From Pseudomonadota bacterium (GTDB lineage Bacteria > Pseudomonadota > Gammaproteobacteria > Xanthomonadales > Xanthomonadaceae), in NCBI GenBank assembly GCA_023388715.1, contig JAEWFT010000029.1, positions 1 to 64,000 of the forward strand: a stretch of 64,000 nt of DNA. The letters are read 5' to 3'. The first letter of the stretch is position 1. Each line of letters opens with the position of its first letter. The notes under the pieces were generated by a model. That model did no database searches. It saw only the letters and a program-made list of their open reading frames with translations, and was not told where the DNA came from. Shown piece by piece: positions 18,709 through 26,037 of the stretch. The translations under genes and the position numbers were made by a program.

Positions 18709-18775
18709 ATGCTCTAGAGCCATGCGCGATCCTGCAGCCTCACCACAATGCGTCGCGACGCGCAGGGGATCCCGT

Positions 18776-19369
18776 ATGGCCAAGCTGAAGAAGACCGCAG
18801 GCAAGCGCAGCACCCGCAGCAGCTCCAGCAGCAAGCCCGCGCCGGAGCGCCTGTCGCGTTCGATCACCGAATCGGCCCAGCAGATCTGGCTGGCCGGGAT
18901 GGGCGCGTTCAACCGCGCGCAGGCCGAGGGCAGCAAGCTGTTTGAAGGCCTGGTGCGCGACGGCCTGTCGCTGGAGCAGACCGCGCGCGCGTTCGCCGGC
19001 AGCCGCGCCAGCGACGTGCGTGACGCCATCGAGGACGGTGTCGACCAGGCCCGCGGGCGCGCCAGCGACACCTGGGACAAGCTGGAAAAGGTGTTCGAGG
19101 ACCGCGTGCAGCGCGCGCTGGTCAAGCTCGGCGTCCCCGGTCGCGATGACCTCAACGCCCTGACCGACCGCGTCGAGCGCCTGACCGCCGAGCTGCGCAA
19201 GGCCAAGGCGCCGGCCAAGCCTGCCGCGACCAAGGCTACCGCGACCCCTTCCCCCCGCAAGCCGGCCGCGCGCAAGCCTGCCGTGCGCAAGGTCGCGGTG
19301 AAGCAGCCCGCGAAGGCCGCGCGCAAGCGCGTCGCGAAGGCGCCGGCCGCCGACGCCACCGGCGGCTAA
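18776..19369 (+). CDS. Phasin family / PHA granule-associated protein with AKP-rich histone-like tail
   Basis: 197 aa. Residues ~20-140 match the PhaF/PhaI phasin domain (SITESAQQIWLAGMGAFNRAQAEGSKLFEGLVRDG) with a C-terminal coiled coil. The last ~55 residues are Ala/Lys/Pro repeats like histone H1, as in Pseudomonas PhaF, which binds DNA and segregates granules. The start is the ATG at 18776 (MAKLKKTAGK). Phasins coat polyester granules, but in organisms without PHA synthase they may act on other lipid bodies. Confidence 0.88.
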   Translation: MAKLKKTAGKRSTRSSSSSKPAPERLSRSITESAQQIWLAGMGAFNRAQAEGSKLFEGLVRDGLSLEQTARAFAGSRASDVRDAIEDGVDQARGRASDTWDKLEKVFEDRVQRALVKLGVPGRDDLNALTDRVERLTAELRKAKAPAKPAATKATATPSPRKPAARKPAVRKVAVKQPAKAARKRVAKAPAADATGG

Positions 19370-19384
19370 GCCGCCCCGACTCCA

Positions 19385-19410
19385 CGCTCCGGTGCGCATC
19401 GCCCGGAGCG
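19385..19410 (+). terminator. Possible terminator hairpin after the phasin gene
   Basis: An 8-bp perfect stem CGCTCCGG/CCGGAGCG with a 10-nt loop begins 15 bases after the phasin stop. There is no U-run after it, so it may be a weak or Rho-assisted terminator or only an mRNA 3'-end structure. Confidence 0.35.
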
Positions 19411-19561
19411 CCCTCCAAGTCCCGCCAGCCCCTGCTTCGTCAGCTCCCCTCCCCCTGCGAACCCGGACTGGCGGGCATTTCTTCTCTCGCTTGCGTGGCC
19501 GTAACGCCATGCCGGCGCCGTTGCGTCTATAGTCGCCTGCCGTTTCGACTGGCCCCATCGA

Positions 19562-20560
19562 ATGACGCCGCTGCTGATCGCGCTGCTGGTCTTCCTGCTG
19601 ATCGGCCTTGGGCTGACGCTGGCGCTGCGCCGCCCGAGCGCGCAGGTCGCCTCCCCCGCACGCGACCACACCCAGCTCGCGCAGCTGCGCTGGAGCGAGT
19701 TCGTCCGCCTGGTGCTGCAGGCGATGCGCGCGCGTGGCTACCGCACCCTCGCCGAACCCGGCCTCCCCGGCGATGGCATTCCCGGCGAGGGCGGCGACAT
19801 CCTGCTGGCCCGCGACCAGGAGCGCGTCCTGCTCTCCTGTAAGTACGCGCAGGCCAAGGCGCTGGGGGCGGATGCGGTGATGGGCCTGTCCAGTGCGGCC
19901 GCGCTGCGGGGCGCCACCGAAGTCGTGCTGGTGACCCCGGGGCATTTCGATGACGAAGCGATCCGGCTTGCACGGCAGCAGCGGATCGAGCTGATCGACG
20001 GCGAAGATCTGTGGCCGGAAGTGCGTCCCTACGTGGCCCTGCCGTCGTACGGCAACGCGACATCGGTACCCTCGCCCGCCGCCACGCCAAGGCTGGCGCT
20101 GGCGTGGGGAGCCGCGGCATTGGCTGGCGGCTTGGCCTGGTTCGCGCTGCAGGCGCTGCAAGGCCCGCCGGAGCCCGCACCAGAAGCCGTGGCCGTTGCT
20201 GTCGCGCCCTCCCCGCCGCCCGCCACTGCGCCTGCGGTGGCGCCCGCGCCAACGACATCGCCCGCCGCAACTGATCCTTCGGACGACACGGCGCCCGCGA
20301 GTACGGACGATCCCGCCGAACTCGCCCGGCGCCGCGCCGTCGTGGCCGATACCGTGTCCTCGCTCGCCGGGGTGGAACGCGCGCTCTGGACCAGCCAGTC
20401 GACCTTGGTGGTCCATCTCGCCGGCGACAACCTCGATCCGGGCGAAGCGCTGTGCCGGGTCGTCAGGCGCTACCCGGAGTTGGCTGCCTCGCGCCTGCAA
20501 CTGCAGCCCCCGGCGGGCAGCAGCCAGCTGGTGCGCTACCGCCAGTGCCAGGCCTACTGA
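19562..20560 (+). CDS. Membrane-anchored Mrr-like restriction-endonuclease-fold protein
   Basis: 332 aa. One TM helix at the N-terminus (LLIALLVFLLIGLGLTLAL) is followed by an Mrr_cat-like PD-(D/E)xK domain at about residues 42-155. Its core is GGDILLARDQERVLLSCKYAQ, where D and C-K replace the usual D...ExK. A second TM lies about residues 178-197, then a Pro/Ala/Thr-rich linker and a small C-terminal domain. No methyltransferase or specificity subunit is adjacent, so it is not a standard restriction system. Similar membrane-bound Mrr-like proteins are widespread in Xanthomonadaceae with unknown role. Confidence 0.75.
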   Translation: MTPLLIALLVFLLIGLGLTLALRRPSAQVASPARDHTQLAQLRWSEFVRLVLQAMRARGYRTLAEPGLPGDGIPGEGGDILLARDQERVLLSCKYAQAKALGADAVMGLSSAAALRGATEVVLVTPGHFDDEAIRLARQQRIELIDGEDLWPEVRPYVALPSYGNATSVPSPAATPRLALAWGAAALAGGLAWFALQALQGPPEPAPEAVAVAVAPSPPPATAPAVAPAPTTSPAATDPSDDTAPASTDDPAELARRRAVVADTVSSLAGVERALWTSQSTLVVHLAGDNLDPGEALCRVVRRYPELAASRLQLQPPAGSSQLVRYRQCQAY

Positions 20561-20602
20561 TCACGCCGTCCTCCCGGCGCGAACACCGCCGACGCTGGCG
20601 AG

Positions 20603-22597
20603 TTACCAGTGCACCCCGCGCATCAGCGCGGCGAATGCGATCTGCTCCTGTGTCGGCGCCTTGGCCTCTTCCTTGAGCGCCTGCTTGTCGCCACGCGCCG
20701 CGGCGGAATCGGGGAACAGTTCGAACGCGGTGCTCATGATCACCTCATAGGCCTTGGGCGCCAGCGCATTGATCACCGAGCTGAAGATGCCCAGCCGGGT
20801 CGCGATCCGACTCGGCTTCTCGATGATGCCCTTGACCACCAGGTCGGCAGCCTCGTCCGGCGTCAGCGTCGGCACGCTGTCGTACATGCGGGTGGGCGCG
20901 ATCATCGGCGTCTTCACCAGCGGCATGTTGATCGTGGTGAAGCTGATGCCCTTGCCCGACAGCTCCCCCTGCGCGCAGCGGCTGAATGCATCCAGCGCCG
21001 CCTTGGAAGCCACGTAGGCGGAAAACCGCGGCGAGTTGGCCAGCACACCGATCGAACTGATGTTGATCACGTGGCCCTTGCGCCGCGCCACCATGCCCGG
21101 CATGAAGCCCATGATCAGGCGCAGGCTGCCGAAATAGTTCAGCTGCATCGTGCGCTCGAAGTCGTGGAAGCGGTCGTAGCTGAGCTCGATCGAACGGCGG
21201 ATCGAGCGCCCCGCGTTGTTGACCAGGATGTCGACGTGGCCGTGCTCGGACAGGATGGCGGACACCAGCCGGTCGCAATCGGCCATGTCGGCAAGGTCCG
21301 CGGTGTAGGCGAACACCTTGCCGCCCTCGGCCACCATCGCGTCGCGGGCCTTGAACAGCTCCTCCTCGCCGCGCGCCACGATGATCGTGACCGCCCCTGC
21401 GGCCGCCACCTTCTGCGCCGTCGACAGCCCGATGCCGGACGAGCCGCCGGTGATCACGACCACCTTGTTGCGGACCTTGCCCTTCAGCGTGCGGTCGATG
21501 AACAGGTCGGGATCCAGGTGGCGCTCCCAGTAGTCCCACAGCCGCCAGGCGTACTCCTCCAGCCGCGGCACCTGGATCCCGCTGCCCTTGAGCGCGCGCT
21601 CGGTCTCGCGGTTGTCGAAGCGGGTCGGATAGGTCACGAACTTCAGCACTTCCTTCGGGATGCGGAAGTCGCGCAGCAGCATGCCGACAAAGCGCCGCAC
21701 CGGAGGCAGGCCGGCCACCGCGCCACGCACGCTGGAAGGCAGGAAGGCGAACATCCGCGCGTCGATGCGCATGCTCATCTGCGGCGCATGGCCGGCGCGG
21801 GCAAAGGTGTTCAGCACCTCGCCCACCCGCAGCGGCTCGGGATCGACCAGGTGGAAGGTGTGGCCGTCCAGCCGCGGCTTGTGCGCGATGTGGTCCATCG
21901 CATCGGCGACGTAATCGACCGGTACCAGGTTGATGCGCCCGCCTTCCAGCCCCAGCACCGGCATCCACGGCGGCAGCAGTTCGCGCAGCTTCTTGATGAA
22001 GGTGAAGAAGTAGTACGGGCCGTCGATCTTGTCGATCTCGCCGGTCCTGGAATGCCCCACCACCATCGCCGGGCGGTAGATCCGCCACTTGATCCGCGTC
22101 TCCTTGCGCACCAGCCCCTCGGACTCGTGCTTGGTGCGCAGGTAGGGATCGTCCAGGCCTTCGGCCTCCTCGAACATGTCCTCGCGGAACACACCCGGAT
22201 ACAGGCCCGCCGCGGCGATCGAGCTGGTGTGGTGGAAGCATTTCACCTTCAGCGCAGCGGCCAGGTCCAGGGCGTGGCGGGTGCCATCGACATTGGCGAT
22301 GCGCTGCGCCTCGGCCTTGGCGGTCAGGTCGTAGATCGCGGCGAGGTGGAAGAAATGCTGGACCTTGCCCGCCAGCGCGCGCACCTGCGCTGGGCTGACG
22401 CCGCAGTTGTCAGCGGCCATGTCGCCCGCCACCGCGACCACCCGCTTCGGATCCCAGCCCCGCTCCCTGGCCAGCGCCTGGAATTTCTTCAGCGAGGCCT
22501 TGCGCACCAACACATGCACCGTGCCCTTGCGCTTGAGCAGGTTGTCGATCAGGTGGCGTCCGATGAAGCCGGTCCCGCCGGTGACGAAATAGGCCAT
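20603..22597 (-). CDS. Fatty acyl-CoA reductase (two-domain, alcohol-forming; Marinobacter Maqu_2220 type)
   Basis: 664 aa. The N-terminal ~370 residues are an extended SDR (MAYFVTGGTGFIGRHLIDN, YLRTKHESE) like male-sterility/FAR reductases. The C-terminal ~290 are a classical SDR (VVITGGSSGIGLSTAQK, NNAGRSIRRS, active site SAYVASK). Both halves closely resemble, from memory, the Marinobacter enzyme that reduces fatty acyl-CoA through aldehyde to fatty alcohol, including DRFHDFERTMQLNYFGS and the C-terminal AFAALMRG. The ATG at 22597 has GGAGGGAGG upstream. It is divergent from an acyl-CoA-binding protein, which fits acyl-CoA use. Fatty alcohol could feed wax esters; no wax ester synthase lies in the window. 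Confidence 0.9.
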   Translation of the reverse strand: MAYFVTGGTGFIGRHLIDNLLKRKGTVHVLVRKASLKKFQALARERGWDPKRVVAVAGDMAADNCGVSPAQVRALAGKVQHFFHLAAIYDLTAKAEAQRIANVDGTRHALDLAAALKVKCFHHTSSIAAAGLYPGVFREDMFEEAEGLDDPYLRTKHESEGLVRKETRIKWRIYRPAMVVGHSRTGEIDKIDGPYYFFTFIKKLRELLPPWMPVLGLEGGRINLVPVDYVADAMDHIAHKPRLDGHTFHLVDPEPLRVGEVLNTFARAGHAPQMSMRIDARMFAFLPSSVRGAVAGLPPVRRFVGMLLRDFRIPKEVLKFVTYPTRFDNRETERALKGSGIQVPRLEEYAWRLWDYWERHLDPDLFIDRTLKGKVRNKVVVITGGSSGIGLSTAQKVAAAGAVTIIVARGEEELFKARDAMVAEGGKVFAYTADLADMADCDRLVSAILSEHGHVDILVNNAGRSIRRSIELSYDRFHDFERTMQLNYFGSLRLIMGFMPGMVARRKGHVINISSIGVLANSPRFSAYVASKAALDAFSRCAQGELSGKGISFTTINMPLVKTPMIAPTRMYDSVPTLTPDEAADLVVKGIIEKPSRIATRLGIFSSVINALAPKAYEVIMSTAFELFPDSAAARGDKQALKEEAKAPTQEQIAFAALMRGVHW

Positions 22598-22749
22598 GCG
22601 CGCCTCCCTCCAGGCAGCCTGGCGCACGCGCGCCCGGCATCGCTACGGTGCCAGAGGGCCGCGGCGCAGACAATTCCCCCTAGCGGGCCGCCGGTTGACC
22701 CTCCCGCGGGTGCATGCTGTGATGCATGGCTCCACAGGGAGGAACGCCG

Positions 22750-23007
22750 ATGTCCGATCTCCAAGCCCGTTTCGAGCAGGCCGCCAAGGACGTGCACGCG
22801 CTGGCCGAACGACCGGACAACGACACCCTGCTGCGCCTGTACGCCCTCTACAAGCAGGGCGCCGAGGGCGACGTCAGCGGCCCCAAGCCCGGCTTCTTCG
22901 ACTTCGTCGGCACCGCCAAGTACGAGGCCTGGGGCAAGCTCAAGGGCACCTCGCGCGAAGAGGCGATGCAGAAGTACGTGGACCTGGTGCAGAAGCTGAC
23001 CGCCTGA
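22750..23007 (+). CDS. Acyl-CoA-binding protein
   Basis: 85 aa, the normal length. A four-helix protein binding long-chain acyl-CoA in the cytosol. Family signatures are RLYALYKQGAEGDVSGPKPG (lysine contacting the CoA phosphate) and AKYEAWGKLKGTSREEAM. The start is the ATG at 22750, with GGGAGGAA upstream; an in-frame ATG at 22726 is too far from any RBS. It is followed after 10 bp by a TetR gene and is divergent from the acyl-CoA reductase. Confidence 0.96.
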   Translation: MSDLQARFEQAAKDVHALAERPDNDTLLRLYALYKQGAEGDVSGPKPGFFDFVGTAKYEAWGKLKGTSREEAMQKYVDLVQKLTA

Positions 23008-23017
23008 CGCCGCGCGC

Positions 23018-23644
23018 ATGGCCCGCCAGACCCGCCAGCGCATCCTCGATGCGTCGCTGACGATGTTCAACGCCCAGGGCGAGCCGAACGTCACCACCAA
23101 CCACATCGCCGACGAGCTGGAGATCAGCCCCGGCAACCTGTACTACCACTTCCGCAACAAGGACGACATCATCGAGCAGCTGTTCGCGGTCTACGAGGCG
23201 CGGATGGATGCCGCCCTGGTCGCCCCCGAAGGCCGCCTGCCGGGGCTGGAGGACGTCTGGCTTCAGCTGCACCAGGTGTTCGAGTGCATCTGGGACTACC
23301 GCTTCCTCTACCGCGACCTGGTCGACATCCTCAGCCGCAACCGGCGCCTGCGGATGCGTTTCGCGCGCATCCTCAAGCGCGCCGACGAGCAGGCGCACAC
23401 CGCCATGCGCGGGCTGGTGCAGGCCGGGGTGATGCGCGCCTCGGCGCACGAGCTCGACGCCGCCGCCACCAACGTGCTGGTCATCGCCACCTTCTGGATG
23501 AACTACGCCGCCGCCCGCGGGGACAAGGACGAGCACGCCTCGATCCACGCCGGTATCGTCCAGGTCATGATGCTGATCGCCCCGTTCCTGCGCGACGCCG
23601 AACGCGTCCACCTGCACACGCTGACGCGCGCCTACGTGAGCTGA
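23018..23644 (+). CDS. TetR-family regulator resembling PhaD
   Basis: 208 aa. The N-terminal TetR HTH is at about residues 5-55 (RILDASLTMFNAQGEPNVTT...GNLYYHFRNKDDI). FNxQGEPNV and ISPGNLYYHF match PhaD, which activates PHA genes in Pseudomonas in response to acyl-CoA ligands. The C-terminal ligand domain is helical. It starts 10 bases after the acyl-CoA-binding protein gene, probably in one operon. It may sense acyl-CoA and control this lipid locus, which is inference. Confidence 0.9.
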   Translation: MARQTRQRILDASLTMFNAQGEPNVTTNHIADELEISPGNLYYHFRNKDDIIEQLFAVYEARMDAALVAPEGRLPGLEDVWLQLHQVFECIWDYRFLYRDLVDILSRNRRLRMRFARILKRADEQAHTAMRGLVQAGVMRASAHELDAAATNVLVIATFWMNYAAARGDKDEHASIHAGIVQVMMLIAPFLRDAERVHLHTLTRAYVS

Positions 23645-23654
23645 GGCGGGAAAC

Positions 23655-23681
23655 GAAAAAGCCCCGCATTGCGGCGGGGCC
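23655..23681 (-). terminator. Rho-independent terminator for the small minus-strand gene
   Basis: Stem GCCCCGC (23661-23667) / GCGGGGC (23674-23680) with a 6-nt loop. The run AAAAA at 23656-23660 becomes UUUUU after the stem only on the minus strand. So it terminates minus-strand transcription, 30 bases after the stop of the 52-codon gene at 23712. The plus-strand TetR mRNA may also end near this hairpin. Confidence 0.8.
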
Positions 23682-23711
23682 AAGGTCACCGACAGGAGAT
23701 CGGTGGAAGCG

Positions 23712-23870
23712 TCAATCCGGACGGAGCGGCGTGGCGACCCGACCAGCCAGCCGCCTGCCCGTGCGCCGCGCGATCGCCAGCACGCCGAGCGTGGCAAGCC
23801 ACAGGTGTCGCGGGGTGGCGCGACTGCGGGGCAAGCGGGTGTGGATGCGGGGTGGATGACGGGTCGCCAT
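23712..23870 (-). CDS. Small basic protein of unknown function with phasin-like helix
   Basis: 52 aa from the ATG at 23870, with GAGG 7 bases upstream, followed 30 bases after its stop by a good minus-strand terminator. That combination makes it a likely real gene, although no long family hit is recognised. The N-terminus is Arg/His/Pro-rich. The middle, RHLWLATLGVLAIARRTGRR, resembles the phasin helix (QQIWLAGMGAFNRAQAEGSK) of the protein at 18776. It may be a small membrane- or granule-associated peptide. The function is unknown. Confidence 0.5.
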   Translation of the reverse strand: MATRHPPRIHTRLPRSRATPRHLWLATLGVLAIARRTGRRLAGRVATPLRPD

Positions 23871-24033
23871 CGGCAGGCCTCGGTCTATGCTGCGATGCCC
23901 CACACTGCGGCCCGGGTTTCGAGCAATCACACTAGCCGACGTGCTCGGCCGGCACTCTGCAGAGCATCCCGCACCCCTTGCCAGCCAGCGCGTCTGGCGG
24001 GATCCTGCGCCATCGCCAACGAGGGGACATCCG

Positions 24034-24885
24034 ATGGCCGCCAAGCCACGCTGGGCCGCGTTTCCGCACGACGCCACGGCCTTTGCCTACGAAGGCGACG
24101 CGCTGAAGAAGGCCTGGCCCAAGCTCCACGCCGGCGACTGCGAGCCCTGGCCCGATGCCAGGCGCGCAGGAGCCCTGCTCAAGGCCGCGGGAAAGGCGGC
24201 CCCCAAGCTGGACGCGGAAGCGCTGGCCGCGGCCTTGCAGAAGGCCTGGCGCGCCTTCCACCGCGGCGATTTCGAGGCCGCATTCCAGGCGGGCGAAGCG
24301 CTGGGGCCGTTGGGCGCGTCGGTGGCGGTCAAGGCGCTGGGCATCCACGCCACCCATCTGGTCGACGACGAGGCCGAGCAGCTCCGGCGCTACGAGCAGG
24401 CAGCCAAGCTCGCCGAAGCGGCGATCAAGGCGCTGCCCGACGAGGCCAACAGTCATTACCGGCAGGCGTTCGCACTGGGACGCTACAGTCAGGGGCTGTC
24501 AATCGCCAAGGCGCTGAAGCTGGGCATTGCCGGCAAGGTGCGGGCATCGCTCGACACTGCGCTCGAACTGGCTCCCAAACATGCCGAGGCACACACCGCG
24601 CTCGCCCTCTACCACGCCGAGATCATCGGCAAGATCGGCGCGATGATCGGCGGCATGACCTACGGCGCCAAGGCCAGCGAGGCCGAAAAGCACATCCGCG
24701 AAGCGCTGAAGCTGACCCCTGCCTCGCCGGTCACCCACATCGAGCACGGCAACGTGCTGTTGCTGCTGGATCCGCGCCGCAACGAGGACGCCGCCGCGGC
24801 AGCTTACGAGAAGGCCGCCAGGTGCAAGCCGCTGGATGCGATGGAGGCACTGGACGCGGCGTACGCCGCGGACCAGATCGAGTAG
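24034..24885 (+). CDS. Helical (TPR-like) repeat protein, function unknown
   Basis: 283 aa. There is no signal peptide. Starts at the ATG at 24034 with GAGGGG upstream. Sequence such as HRGDFEAAFQAGEALGPLG, HYRQAFALGRYSQGLSIAKA and AEAHTALALYHAEIIGKIGA has the spacing of TPR-like helical repeats. A Gly/Met-rich segment (IGAMIGGMTYGAKASEAEKH) interrupts them. It is conserved in xanthomonads as a hypothetical protein. It shares the intergenic region with the divergent small gene at 23712. Confidence 0.75.
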   Translation: MAAKPRWAAFPHDATAFAYEGDALKKAWPKLHAGDCEPWPDARRAGALLKAAGKAAPKLDAEALAAALQKAWRAFHRGDFEAAFQAGEALGPLGASVAVKALGIHATHLVDDEAEQLRRYEQAAKLAEAAIKALPDEANSHYRQAFALGRYSQGLSIAKALKLGIAGKVRASLDTALELAPKHAEAHTALALYHAEIIGKIGAMIGGMTYGAKASEAEKHIREALKLTPASPVTHIEHGNVLLLLDPRRNEDAAAAAYEKAARCKPLDAMEALDAAYAADQIE

Positions 24886-24903
24886 GCCTCCCGGCCAGGC
24901 CGG

Positions 24904-26037
24904 TCAGTGCGGGGGCGAGATCTCCTCGATCTCTGCCTGCCCCAATGGCGCGCTGGTGTCCTGGCCGATCCTGCGCAGCCGGCGCAGGAAGCAGATCGCG
25001 CGTGCGCGACGCAAGGTGAGCCAGCCCCACCACGTGCACAGCAGCAGGTAGGCGAGCAGCAGCAGCACGTTGGGCACGTCCAGCCGCATGAGCAGTCCCG
25101 CGATCGCGCCGGTGAACACGCTGAAGGCGACCAGCGACAGCACGATGCCTGTCGGCTTGAAGCCCGCATCCAGCATCAGATGATGGATGTGGTTGCGATC
25201 GGCGTGGAACGGCGACTGGCCCCGCTTCAGCCGGGTCGCGACCAGCACCAGCGTGTCCATGACCGGGATCGGCAGCAGCCACAGCGCCAGGACCGGCGAA
25301 ACCGGATGGCCGGGATTCTGGGTGAGGCGGAAGGCAAGCCATGCCGCGGCGAATCCCAGGATCGCGCTGCCCGAATTGCCCAGGAATGCGCGCGCGCGTG
25401 GCTGCCACGGCAGCCGCAGGTTCATGAGCAGGAAGCCGCCCACCGCCGCCCCCAGCAGCAATGCGCGGTTGGCAATCAGGAGATTCCCGGCGTACAGCGA
25501 CGCGGCAAACAGCATGAACATGAAGGCAGCCGACAGCGACCCTGCCAGGCCATCGATGCCGTCGATCATGTTCACGGCGTTGATGAGGCCAACGGTGGCG
25601 ATGACCGTGATCGGCACGGACAGGATGCCAAGGCCGGTGTCCCGCATCCCCAGCATCGGACCCACCTGCTCCACCTGGACGCGGCCCACGTAGATCATCA
25701 GCAGCGCCGCCAGCACCTGCGCCCCGATCCTCCAGTACCAGCGCAGGTCGTACACATCGTCCAGCAGCCCGACCACCAGCAGCAGCGAACCGCCCGCGAC
25801 CAGCCCCCAGACCGCGGCGGACATCGGCATCGAGGTGGCCACGCCCGCCAGCAGCGTGGCCAGGAAGATCGCCGGACCACCGGTCACCGGCGTCGGTGCC
25901 TGGTGCCGCTTGCGTGGCTGGGTCGGGCGGTCAAGCCAGCCTAGCCGGTGCGCCACCGGGTCCAGCAGCCAGAGCAGTGCGTAGCTCGCCAAGAGCGCCA
26001 GGCCTGCCGCGGCAAGGGCCGTCGGGTTCAACTCCAT
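24904..26037 (-). CDS. wecA: Undecaprenyl-phosphate GlcNAc-1-phosphate transferase (WecA/MraY family)
   Basis: 377 aa polytopic protein with about eleven TM segments. It links a sugar-1-phosphate to undecaprenyl phosphate, the first step of O-antigen or exopolysaccharide assembly. Family motifs are the Mg-binding LLDDVYDLRW, catalytic NMIDGIDGLAG, and the cytoplasmic HADRNHIHHLMLDAG. The ATG at 26037 overlaps the end of the ABC-exporter gene by 10 bp. The polar C-terminal tail (RRIGQDTSAPLGQAE...) is not conserved. It separates the lasso cluster from the housekeeping side but serves the surface-polysaccharide locus to the right. Confidence 0.92.
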   Translation of the reverse strand: MELNPTALAAAGLALLASYALLWLLDPVAHRLGWLDRPTQPRKRHQAPTPVTGGPAIFLATLLAGVATSMPMSAAVWGLVAGGSLLLVVGLLDDVYDLRWYWRIGAQVLAALLMIYVGRVQVEQVGPMLGMRDTGLGILSVPITVIATVGLINAVNMIDGIDGLAGSLSAAFMFMLFAASLYAGNLLIANRALLLGAAVGGFLLMNLRLPWQPRARAFLGNSGSAILGFAAAWLAFRLTQNPGHPVSPVLALWLLPIPVMDTLVLVATRLKRGQSPFHADRNHIHHLMLDAGFKPTGIVLSLVAFSVFTGAIAGLLMRLDVPNVLLLLAYLLLCTWWGWLTLRRARAICFLRRLRRIGQDTSAPLGQAEIEEISPPH

